Assembly (NCBI GenBank): GCA_963965975.1
Contig: OZ014413.1
Coordinates: 4,226,001 to 4,290,000, forward strand
From: Xestospongia bergquistia
Lineage: Eukaryota > Porifera > Demospongiae > Haplosclerida > Petrosiidae
Length of the DNA stretch: 64,000 nucleotides
Reading direction: 5' to 3'
Shown here one piece after another: positions 50,805-62,530 of the stretch (positions within the stretch are counted from its first letter, which is position 1; each line of letters opens with the position of its first letter). Made by a program: the position numbers and the translations under genes. The notes beneath the pieces were generated by a model, which searched no databases, was not told the origin of the DNA, and worked only from the letters and a program-made list of their open reading frames with translations.

Positions 50805-53800
50805 TAATAAAGTAAACAGCTCAGTCTAATGGACTCTATGGGACTAACTAAATCAACTGTTATTAACAGTTTAGAAAGTTGGTTTGCATTAACACACTAA
50901 AGTCTTTAAATTAAAGACTTTAGAAGGTTTAGACTATTGAGTGAAGTTAACTAAGTAAACAGCTCAGTCTAAAGGACTCCATGGGACTAACTAAATAAAC
51001 TGTTATTAACAGTTGAGTAAGTTGGTTTGCATTAACACTCTAAAGTCTTTAAATTAAAGACTTTAGAAGGTTTAGACTATTGAGTGAAGTTAAGAAAGTA
51101 AAAAGCTTAGTTTAAAGGACTCTATGGGACTAACTAAATAAACTGTTATTAACAGTTTAGTATGCTGGTTTGCATTAACACTCTAAAGTCTTTAAATTAA
51201 AGACTTTAGAAGGTTTAGACTATTTAGTGAAGTTAATAAAGTAAACAGCTAAGTTTAAAGGACTCTATGGGACTAACTAAATAAAATGTTATTAACAGTT
51301 TAGTATGTTGGTTTGCATTAACACTCTAAAGTCTTTAAATTAAAGACTTTAGAAGGTTTAGACTATTGAGTGAAGTTAATAAAGTAAACAGCTCTGTCTA
51401 AAGGACTCTATCGAACTAACTAAATGAACTGTTATTAACAGTTTAGTAAGTTGGTTAGCCTTAACGCTCTAAAGTCTTTAATTTAAAGACTTTAGAAGGT
51501 GTAGACTATTGATTGAAGTTAACAAAGTAAACAGCTAAGTCTAATGGACTTTATGGGACTAACTAAATGAACTGTTATTAACAGTTTAGTAAGTTGGTTT
51601 GCATTAACACTCTAAAGTCTTTAAATTAAAGACTTTAGAAGGTTTAGACTATTGAGTGAAGTTAACTAAGTAAACAGCTCAGTCTAAAGAAGTCCATGGG
51701 AATAACTAAATAAAATGTTATTAACAGTTTAGTAAGTTGGTTTGCATTAACACTCTAAAGTCTTTAAATTAAAGACTTTAGAAGGTTTAGACTATTGAGT
51801 GTAGTTAATAATGTAAACAGCTTAGTTTAAAGGACTCTATGGGACTAACTAAATAAACTGTTATTAACAGTTTAGTAAGTTGGTTTGCCTTAACACTCTA
51901 AAGTCTTTAAATTAAAGACTTTAGAAGGTTTAGAGTATTGATTGAAGTTAACAAAGTAAACAGCTCAGTCTAATGGACTCTATGGGACTCACTAAATGAA
52001 CTGTTATTAACAGTTTAGTAAGTTAGTTTGCATTAACACTCTAAAGTCTTTAAATTAAAGACTTTAGAAGTTTTAGACTATTGAGTGAAGTTAATAAAGT
52101 AAACAGCTCAGTCTAATGGACTCTATGGGACTAACTAAATCAACTGTTATTAACAGTTTAGTAAGGTGGTTTGCATTAACACTCTAAAGTCTTTAAATTA
52201 AAGACTTTAGAAGGTTTAGAGTCTTGATTGAATTTAACAAAGTAAACAGCTCAGTCTAATGGACTCTATAGGACTCACTAAATGAACTGTTATTAACAGT
52301 TTAGTAAGTTGGTTTGCATTAACACTCTGAAGTCTTTAAATTAAAGACTTTAGAAGGTTTAGACTATTGAGTGAAGTTAACTAAGTAAACAGCTCAGTCT
52401 AAAGAAGTCCATGGGACTAACTAAATAAACTGTTATTAACAGTTTAGTAAGTTCGTTTGCATTAACACTCTAAAGTCTTTAAATTAAAGACTTTAGAAGG
52501 TTTAGACTATTGAGTGAAGTTATTAATGTAAACAGCTTAGTTTAAAGGACTCTATAGGACTAACTAAATAAATTGTTATTAACAGTTTAGTAAGTTGGTT
52601 TGCATTAACACTCTAAAGCCTTAAAATTAAAGACTTTAGAAGGTTTAGACTAGTGATTGAAGTTAACAAAGTAAACAGCTCAGTCTAATGGACTCCATGG
52701 GACTCACTAAATGAACTGTTATTAACAGTTTAGTAAGTTAGTTTGCATTAACACTCTGAAGTCTTTAAATTAAAGACTTTAGAAGGTTTAGATCATTGAG
52801 TGAAGTTAATAAAGTAAACAGCTCAGTTTAAAGGACTCCATGGGACTAACTAAATAAACTGTTATTAACAGTTTAGTAAGTTCGTTTGCATTAACACTCT
52901 AAAGTCTTCAAATTAAAGACTTTAGAAGGTTTTGACTATTGAGTGAAGTTAAGAAAGTAAACAGCTTAGCTTAAAGGACTCTATGGGACTAACTAAATAA
53001 ACTGTTATTAACAGTTTAGTAAGTTGGTTTGCATTAACACTCTAAAGTTTTTAAATTAGAGACTTTAGAAGGATTGGACTATTGAGTGAAGTTAATAAAG
53101 TAAACAGCTTTGTTTAAAGGCCTCTATGGGACTAACTATATAAACTATTATTAACAGTTTAGTATGTTGGTTTGCATTAACACTCTAAAGTCTTTAAATT
53201 AAAGAGTTTAGAAGGTTTAGACTATTGAATGAAGTAGAAGGTTTAGACTATTGAGTGAAGTTAACTAAGTAAATAGCTCAGTCTAAAGGACTCCATGGGA
53301 CTAACTAAATAAAGTGTTATTAACAGTTTAGTAAGTTGGTTGGCATTAACACTCCAAAGTCTTTAAATTAAAGACTTTAGAAGATTTAGACTATTGAGTG
53401 AAGTTAATAAAGTAAACAGCTTAGTTTAAAGGACTCTATGGGACTAACTAAATAAACTGTTATTAACAGTTTAGTATGTTGGTTTGCATTAACACTCTAA
53501 AGTCTTTAAATTAAAGACTTTAGAAGGTTTACACTATTGAGTGAAGTTAATAAAGTAGACAGCTCAGTCCAAAGGACTCTATGGGGCTAACTAAATAAAC
53601 TGTTACTAGCAGTTTACTCAGTTGGTTTGCATTAACACTCTATAGTCTTTAGAGTAAAGACTTTAGAAGGTTTAGACTATTGAGTAAAGTTAATAAAGTA
53701 AACAGCTCAGTCTAAAGGACTCTATGGGACTAACTAAATAAACAGTTATTAACAGTTTAGTATGTTTGTTTAAATTAACACTCTAAAGTCTATAAATTAA

Positions 53801-56800
53801 AGACTTTAGAAGGTTTAGACTATTGATTGAAGTTAACAAAGTAAACAGCTCAGTCTAAACGACTCTATGGGACTAACTAAATAAACTTTTATTAACAGTT
53901 TAGCATGTTGGTTTGCATTAACACTCTAAAGTGTTTAAATTAAAGACTTTAGAAGGTTTAGACTATTGAGTGAAGTTAACTAAGTAAACAGCTCATTCTA
54001 AAGGACTCCATGGGACTAACTAAATAAACTGTTATTAACAGTTTAGTAAGTTGGTTTGCGTTAACACTCTAAAGTCTTTAAATTAAAGACTTTAGAAGGT
54101 TTAGACTATTGATAGAAGTTGACAAAGTAAACAGCTCAGTCTAATGGACTCTATGGTACTCACTAAATGAACTGTTATTAACAGTTTAATAAGTTGCTTT
54201 GCATTAACACTCTGAAGTCTTTAAATTAAAGACTTTAGAAAGTTTAGACTATTGAGTGAAGTTAATAAAGTAAACAGCTTAGTTTAAAGGATTCTATGGG
54301 ACTAACTAAATAAAATATTATTAACAGTTTAGTAAGTTTGTTTGCATTAACACTCTAAACTCTTTAAATTAAAGACTTTAGAAGGTTTAGAATATTGAGT
54401 GAAGTTAACAAAGTAAACAGCTCATTATAAAGGACTCTATGGGACTAACCAAATAAACTGTTATTAACAGTTTAGTATCTTGGTTTGCATTAAGACTCTA
54501 AAGTCTTTAAATTAAAGACTTTAGAAGGTTTAGACTATTGAGAGAAGTTAATAAAGTAAACAGCTCAGTCTAAAGGACTCCATGGGACTAACTAAATAAA
54601 CTGTTATTAACAGTTTAGTAAGTTGGTTTGCATTAACACTCTGAAGTGTTAAAATTAAAGACTTTAGAAGGCTTAGACTATTGAGTGAAGTTAACTAAGT
54701 AAACAGCTCAGTCTAAAGGACTCTATGGGACAAACTAAATAAACTGTTATTAACAATTTAGTAAGGTGGTTTGTATTAACACTCTAAAGCCTTTAAATTA
54801 AAGACTTTCGAAGGTTTAGACTATTGAGTGAAGTTAATAAAGTAAACAGCTTAGTTTAAAGGACTCTATGGGACTAACTAAATAAACTGTTATTAACAGT
54901 TTCGTATGTTGGTTTGCATTAACACTCTAAACTCTTTAAATTAAAGACTTTAGAAGGTTTAGACTATTTAGTGAAGTTAATAAAGTAAACAGCTTAGTTT
55001 AAAGGACTCTATGGGACTAACTAAATAAACTGTTATTAACAGTTTAGTATGTTGGTTTGCATTAACACTCTAAAGTCTTTAAATTAAAGACTTTAGAAGG
55101 TTTAGAGTATTGAGTTAAGTTAATAAAGAAAACAGCTCAGTCTAAAGGACTCTATCGGACTAACTAAATAAACTGTTAACAGTTTAGTAAGTTGGTTTGC
55201 CTTAACGCTCTAAAGTCTTTAAATTAAAGACTTTAGAAGTTTTAGACTATTGATTGAAGTTAACAAAGTAAACAGCTAAGTCTAATGGTCTTTATGGGAC
55301 TAACTAAATGAACTGTTATTAACAGTTTAGTAAGTTGGTTTGCATTAACACTCTATAGTCTTTAAATTAAACACTTTAGAAGGTTTAGACTATTGAGTGA
55401 AGTTAACTAAGTAAACAGGTCAGTCTAAAGAAGTCCATGGGACTAACTAAATAAACTGTTATTAACAGTTTAGTAAGTTGGTTTGCATTAACACTCTAAA
55501 GTCTTTAAAATAAAGACTTTAGAAGGTTTAGACTATTGAGTGAAGTTAATAATGTAAACAACTTAGTTTAAAGGACTCTATGGGACTAACTAAATCAACT
55601 GTTATTAAGAGTTTAGTAAGTTGGTTTGCCTTAACACTTAAAAGTCTTTAAATTAAAGAGTTTAGAAGGTTTAGACTATTGATTGAAGTTAACAAAGTAA
55701 ACAGCTCAGTCTAATGGTCTCTATGGGACTCACTAAATGAACTGTTATTAACAGTTTAGTAAGTTAGTTTGCATTAGCACTCTAAAGTCTTTAAATTAAA
55801 GACTTTAGAAGGTTTAGACTATTGAGTGAAGTTAATAAAGTAAACAGCTCAGTCTAATGGACTCTATGGGACTAACTAAATCAACTGTTATTAACAGTTT
55901 AGAAAGTTGGTTTGCATTAACACTCTAAAGTCTTTAAATTAAAGACTTTAGAAGGTTTAGACTATTGATTGAATTTAACAAAGTAAACAGCTCAGTCTAA
56001 TGGACTCCATGGGACTCTCTAAACGAAATGTTATTAACAGTTTAGTAAGTTTGTTTGCATTAACACTCTGAAGACTTTAAATTAAAGACTTTAGAAGGTT
56101 TAGACTATTGAGTGAAGTTAACTAAGTAAACAGCTCAGTCTAAAGGACTCCATGGGACTAACTAAATAAACTGTTATTAACAGTTGAGTAAGTTGGTTTG
56201 CATTAACACTCTAAAGTCTTTAAATTAAAGACTTTAGAAGGTTTAGACTATTGAGTGAAGTTAAGAAAGTAAAAAGCTTAGTTTAAAGGACTCTATGGGA
56301 CTAACTAAATAAAATGTTATTAACAGTTTAGTATGCTGGTTTGCATTAACACTCTAAAGTCTTTAAATTAAAGACTTTAGAAGGTTTAGACTATTTAGTG
56401 AAGTTAATAAAGTAAACAGCTTAGTTTAAAGGACTCTATGGGACTAACTAAATAAACTGTTATTAACAGTTTAGTAAGTTGGTTTGCATTAACACTTTAA
56501 AGTCTTTAAATTAAAGAGTTTAGAAGGTTTAGACTATTGAGTGAAGTTATCTAAGTAAACAGCTCAGTCTAAAGGACTCCATGGGACTAACTAAATAAAC
56601 TGTTATTAACAGTTTAGTAAGTTGGTTTGCATTAACACTCTAAAGTCCTTAAATTAAAGACTTTAGAAGGTTTAGACTATTGAGTGAAGTTAATAAAGTA
56701 AACAGCTTAGTTTAAAGGACTCTATGGGACTGACTAAATAAACTGTTATTAACAGTTTAGTATGTTGGTTTGCATTAACACTCTAAAGTCTTTAAATTAA

Positions 56801-59290
56801 AGACTTTAGAAGATTTAGACTATTGAGTGAAGTTAATAAAGTAAACAGCTCAGTCTAAAGGACTCTATCGAACTAACTAAATAAACTGTTATTAACAGTT
56901 TAGTAAGTTGGTTAGCCTTAACGCTCTAAAGTCTTTAAATTAAAGACTTTAGAAGGTTTAGACTATTGATTGAAGTTAACAAAGTAAACAGCTAAGTCTA
57001 ATGGACTTTATGGGACTAACTAAATGAACTGTTATTAACAGTTTAGTAAGTTTGTTTGCATTAACACTCTAAAGTCTTTAAATTAAAGACTTTAGAAGGT
57101 TTAGACTATTGAGTGAAGTTAACTAAGTAAACAGCTCAGTCTAAAGAAGTCCATGGGAATAACTAAATAAACTGTTATTAACAGTTTAGTAAGTTGGTTT
57201 GCATTAACATTCTAAAGTCTTTAAATTAAAGACTTTAGAAGGTTTAGACTATTGAGTGAAGTTAATAATGTAAACAGCTTAGTTTAAAGGACTCTATGGG
57301 ACTAACTAAATAAACTGTTATTAACAGTTTAGTAAGTTGGTTTGCCTTAACTCTCTAAAGTCTTTAAATTAAAGACTTTAGAAGGTTTAGAGTATTGATT
57401 GAAGTTAACAAAATAAACAGCTCAGTCGAATGGACTCTATGGGACTCACTAAATGAACTGTTATTAACAGTTTAGTAAGTTAGTTTGCATTAACACTCTA
57501 AAGTCATTAAATTAAAGACTTTAGAAGGTTTAGACTATTGAGTGAAGTTAATAAAGTAAACAGATCAGTCTAATGGACTCTATGGGACTAACTAAATCAA
57601 CTGTTATTAACAGTTTAGTAAGTTGGTTTGCATTAACACTCTAAAGTCTTTAAATTAAAGACTTTAGAAGGTTTAGACTCTTGATTGAATTTAACAAAGT
57701 AAACAGCTCAGTCTAATGGACTCTATGGGACTCACTAAATGAACTGTTATTAACAGTTTAGTAAGTTGGTTTGCATTAACACTCTGAAGTCTTTAAATTA
57801 AAGACTTTAGAAGGTTTAGACTATTGAGTGAAGTTAACTAAGTAAACAGCTCAGTCTAAAGGACTCTATGGGACAAACTAAATAAACTGTTATTAACAGT
57901 TTAGTAAGTTGGTTTGCATTAACATTCTAAAGTCTTTAAATGAAAGACTTTAGAAAGTTTAGACTATTGAGTGAAGTTAATGAAGTAAACAGCTTAGTTT
58001 AAAGGACTCTATGGGACTAACTAAATAAACTGTTATTAACAGTTTAGTATGTTGGTTTCCATTAACACTCTAAAGTCTTTAAATTAAAGACTTTAGAAGG
58101 TTTAGACTATTGAGTGAAGTTAATAAAGTAAACAGCTTAGTTTAAACGACTCTATGGGACTAACTAAATAAACTGTTATTAACAGTTTAGTATGTTGGTT
58201 TGCATTAACACTCTAAAGTCTTTAAATTAAAGACTTTAGAATGTTTAGACTATTGATTGAAGTTAACAAAGTAAACAGCTAAGTCTAATGGACTTTATGG
58301 GACTAACTAAATGAACTGTTATTAACAGTTTAGTAAGTTGGTTTGTATTAACACTCTAAAGTTATTAAAATAAAGACTTTAGAAGGTTTAGACTATTGAG
58401 TGAAGTTAACTAAGTAAACAGCTCAGTCTAAAGAAGTCCATGGGACTAACTAAATAAACTGTTATTAACAGTTTAGTAAGTTCGTTTGCATTAACACTCA
58501 AAAGTCTTTAAATTAAAGACTTTAGAAGGTTTAGACTATTGAGTGAAGTTATTAATGTAAACAGCTTAGTTTAAAGGACTCTATAGGACTAACTAAATAA
58601 ACTGTTATTAACAGTTTAGTAAGTTGGTTTGCATTAACACTCTAAAGTCTTAAAATTAAAGACTTTAGAAGGTTTAGACTAGTGATTGAAGTTAACAAAG
58701 TAAACAGCTCAGTCTAATGGACTCCATGGGACTCACTAAATGAACTGTTATTAACAGTTTAGTAAGTTAGTTTGCATTAACACTCTGAAGTCTTTAAATT
58801 AAAGACTTTAGAAGGTTTAGACTATTGAGTGAAGTTAATAAAGTAAACAGCTCAGTTTAAAGGACTCCATGGGACTAACTAAATAAACTTTTATTAACAG
58901 TTTAGTAAGTTCGTTTGCATTAACACTCTAAAGTCTTTAAATTAAAGACTTTAGAAGGTTTAGACTATTGAGTGAAGTTAAGAATGTAAACAGCTTATCT
59001 TAAAGGACTCTATGGGACTAACTAAATAAACTGTTATTAACAGTTTAGTAAGTTGGTTTGCATTAACACTCTAAAGTGTTTAAATTAGAGACTTTAGAAG
59101 GATTGGACTATTGAGTGAAGTTAATAAAGTAAACAGCTTTGTTTAAAGGACTCTATGGGACTAACTAAATAAACTATTATTAACAGTTTAGTATGTTGGT
59201 TTGCATTAACACTCTAAAGTCTTTAAATTAAAGAGTTTAGAAGGTTTAGACTATTGAGTGAAGTAGAAGTTTTAGACTATTGAGTGAAGT
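50805..59290 (-). repeat. Large 8.49-kb higher-order repeat, copy 2
   Basis: The second copy of the unit starting near 42320, 8486 bp. I noticed about 15-20 differences from copy 1. Examples are tgag to tgaa near 53229, tagtatg to tagcatg near 53902, acagtttag to acagtttcg near 54901, aaaggaaac to aaagtaaac near 55840, ttaagag to ttaacag near 56752, and the 1-bp deletion of copy 1 absent here. Identity is therefore well above 99%, against far lower identity between adjacent monomers. This marks a recent unequal exchange or amplification. A pairwise alignment would give the exact figure. Confidence 0.88.
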
Positions 59291-60285
59291 TAACTAAGTA
59301 AATAGCTCAGTCTAAAGGACTCCATGGGACTAACTAAATAAAGTGTTATTAACAGTTTAGTAAGTTGGTTGGCATTAACACTCTAAAGTCTTTAAATTAA
59401 AGACTTTAGAAGATTTAGACTATTGAGTGAAGTTAATAAAGTAAACAGCTTAGTTTAAAGGACTCTATGGGACTAACTAAATAAACTGTTATTAACAGTT
59501 TAGTATGTTGGTTTACATTAACTCTCTAAAGTCTTTAAATTAAAGACTTTAGAAGGTCTAGACTATTGAGTGAAGTTAATAAAGTAGACAGCTCAGTCCA
59601 AAGGACTCTATGGGGCTAACTAAATAAACTGTTACTAGCAGTTTACTCAGTTGGTTTGCATTAACACTCTATAGTCTTTAGAGTAAAGACTTTAGAAGGT
59701 TTAGTCTATTGAGTAAAGTTAATAAAGTAAACAGCTCAGTCTAAAGGACTCTATGGGACTAACTAAATAAACTGTTATTAACAGTTTAGTATGTTTGTTT
59801 GCATTAACACTATAAAGTCTATAAATTAAAGACTTTAGAAGGTTTAGACTATTGATTGAAGTTAACAAAGTAAACAGCTCAGTCTAAAGGACTCTATGGG
59901 ACTAACTAAATAAACTTTTATTAACAGTTTAGTATGTTGGTTTGCATTAACACTCTAAAGTGTTTAAATTAAAGACTTTAGAAGGTTTAGAATATTGAGT
60001 GAAGTTAACTAAGTAAACAGCTCATTCTAAAGGGCTCCATGGGACTGACTAAATAAACTGTTATTAACAGTTTAGTAAGTTGGTTTGCATTAACACTCTA
60101 AAGTCTTTAAATTAAAGACTTTAGAAGGTTTAGACTATTGATTGAAGTTAACAAAGTAAACAGCTCAGTCTAATGGACTCTATGGTACTCACTAAATGAA
60201 CTGTTATTAACAGTTTAATAAGTTGGTTTGCATTAACACTCTGAAGTCTTTAAATTAAAGACTTTAGAAGGTATAGACTATTGAG
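59270..60285 (-). repeat. Out-of-register third fragment of the large repeat
   Basis: After the second large copy the sequence does not restart at the copy start. It resumes as a match to 53.24-54.25 kb (offset 6029), with shared oddities: aaatagctcag, ttggttggcatt, gtccaaagg, atggggctaac, ttactagcagtttactcag, ctttagagtaaagac and atggtactcac. Divergence is greater than between the two large copies, at some 20 differences in 1 kb by eye. The match fades near 60285. This points to an older exchange with a 6.03-kb register. Confidence 0.75.
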
Positions 60286-60810
60286 TGAAGTTAACTAAGT
60301 AAAAAGCTCAGTCTAAAGGACTCTATGGGACTAACTAAATAAACTGTTATTAACAGTTTAGTAAGTTGGTTTTCATTAACACTCTAAAGTCTTTAAATTA
60401 AAGACTTTAGAAGGTTTAGACTATTGAGTGAAGTTAATAAAGTAAACAGCTTATTTTAAAGGACTCTATGGGACTAACTAAATAAACTGTTATTAACAGT
60501 TTAGTATGTTGGTTTGCATTAACACTCTAAAGTCTTTAAATTAAAGACTTTAGAAGGTTTAGACTATCGAGTGAAGTTAATAAAGTAAACAGCTCAGTCT
60601 AACGGACTCTATGGGACTAACTAAATAAACTGTTATTAGCAGTTTAGTATGTTGGTTTGCATTAACACTCTAAAGTCTTTAAATTAAAGTCTTTAGAAGG
60701 TTTAGACTATTGAGTGAAGTTAATAAAGTAAACAGATCAGTTTAAAGGACTCTATGGGACTAACTGAATAAACTGTTATTAAGTGTTTAGTATGTTGGTT
60801 TGCATTAACA

Positions 60811-60856
60811 CTCTAAAGTCTTTAAATTAAAGACTCTAAAGTCTTTAAATTAAAGA
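60811..60856 (-). repeat. 23-bp tandem duplication of the dyad A core
   Basis: The segment beginning ctctaaagtctttaaatt and ending aaaga is present twice in tandem, placing two dyads side by side and adding 23 bp to one monomer. I saw no other copy in the window. Confidence 0.8.
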
Positions 60857-62459
60857 CTTTAGAAGGTTTAGACTATTGATTGAAGTTAACAAAGTAAACA
60901 GCTCAGTTTAATGGACTCTCTGGGACTAACTAAATGAACTTTTATTGGCAGTTTAGTAAGTTGGTTTGCATTAACACTCTGAAGTCTTTAAATAAAAGAC
61001 TTTAGAAGGTTTAGACTATTGAGTGAAGTTAACTAAGTAAACATCTCAGTCTAAAGCACTCCATGGGACTAACTAAATAAACTGTTATTAACAGTTTCGT
61101 AAGTTGGTTTGCGTTAAGACTCTAAAGTCTTTAAATTAAAGACTTTAGAAGGTTTAGACTATTGAGTGAAGTTAATAAAGTAAACAGGTAAGTTTAAAGG
61201 ACTCTATGGGACTAACTAAGTATACTGTTATTAACAGTTTAGTATTTTAGTTTGCATTAACACTTTAAAGTCTTAAATTAAAGACTTTAGAAGGTTTAGA
61301 CTATTGAGTGAAGTTAATAAAGTAAACAGCGCAGTCTAAAGGACTCTATGGGACTAACTAAAGAAACTTTTATTGACAGTTTAGTATGTTGGTTTGCATT
61401 AACACTATAAAGTGTTTAAATTAAAGACTTTAGAAGGTTTAGACTATTGAGTGAAGTTAATAAAGTAAACAGCTCAGTCTAAAGGACTCCATGGGACTAA
61501 CTAAATAAACTGTTATTAACAGTTTAGTAAGTTTGTTTGCATTAACACTCTAAAGTCTTTAAATTAAAGACTTTAGAAGGTTTAGACTATTGATTGAAGT
61601 TAACAAAGTAAACAGCTCAGTCTAATGGACTCTATGGGACTAACTAAATAAACTGTTATTAACAGTTTAGTAAGTTGGTTTGCATTAACACTCTGATGTC
61701 TTTAAATTAAAGACTTTAGAAGGTTTAGACTATTGAGTGAAGTTAACTAAGTAAACAGCTCAGTCTAAAGGACTCCATGGGACTAACTAAATAAACTGTT
61801 ATTAACAGTTTAGTAAGTTGGTTTGCATTAACACTCTAAAGTCTTTAAATTAAAGACTTTAGACGATTTAGACTATTGAGTCAAGTTAATAAAGTAAACA
61901 GCTTAGTTTAAAGGACTCTATGGGACTAACTAAATAAACTGTTATTAACAGTTTAGTATGTTGGTTTGCATTAACACTCTAAAGCTTTAAATTAAAGACT
62001 TTAGAAGGTTTAGACTATTGAGTGAAGTTAATAAAGTAAACAGCTCAGTCTAAAGGAATCTATGGCACTAACTTAATAAACTGTCATTAGCAGTTTAGTA
62101 CGTTGGTTTGCATTAACACTCTAAAGTCTTTAAATTAAAGACTTTAGAAGGTTTAGACTATTGAGTGAAGTTAATAAAGTAAACAGCTCAGTTTAAAGGA
62201 CTCTATGGGACTAACTAAATAAACTGTTATCAACAGTTTAGTATGTTGGTTTGCATTAACACTCTAAAGTCTTTAAATTAAAGACTTTAGAAGGTTTAGA
62301 CTATTGAGTGAAGTTAATAAAGTAAACAGCTCAGTCTAAAGGACTCCATGGGACTAACTTAATTAACTGTTATTAACAGTTTAGTAAGTTGGTTTGCATT
62401 AACACTCTAAAGTCTTTAAATTAAAGACTTTAGAAGGTTTAGACTATTGAGTGAAGTTA

Positions 62460-62530
62460 ATAAAGTAAACAGCTCAGTCTAAAGGACTCTATTTTAGTAT
62501 GTTTGTTTGCATTAACACTCTGAAGTCTTT
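62460..62530 (-). repeat. Monomer with a 30-bp internal deletion
   Basis: The sequence runs ggactctat-tttagtatg at about 62485-62500. Thirty bases from gggactaac through ttaacag, including most of dyad B, are missing. The lost part ends at a short T-rich match. I saw no other copy. Confidence 0.82.
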
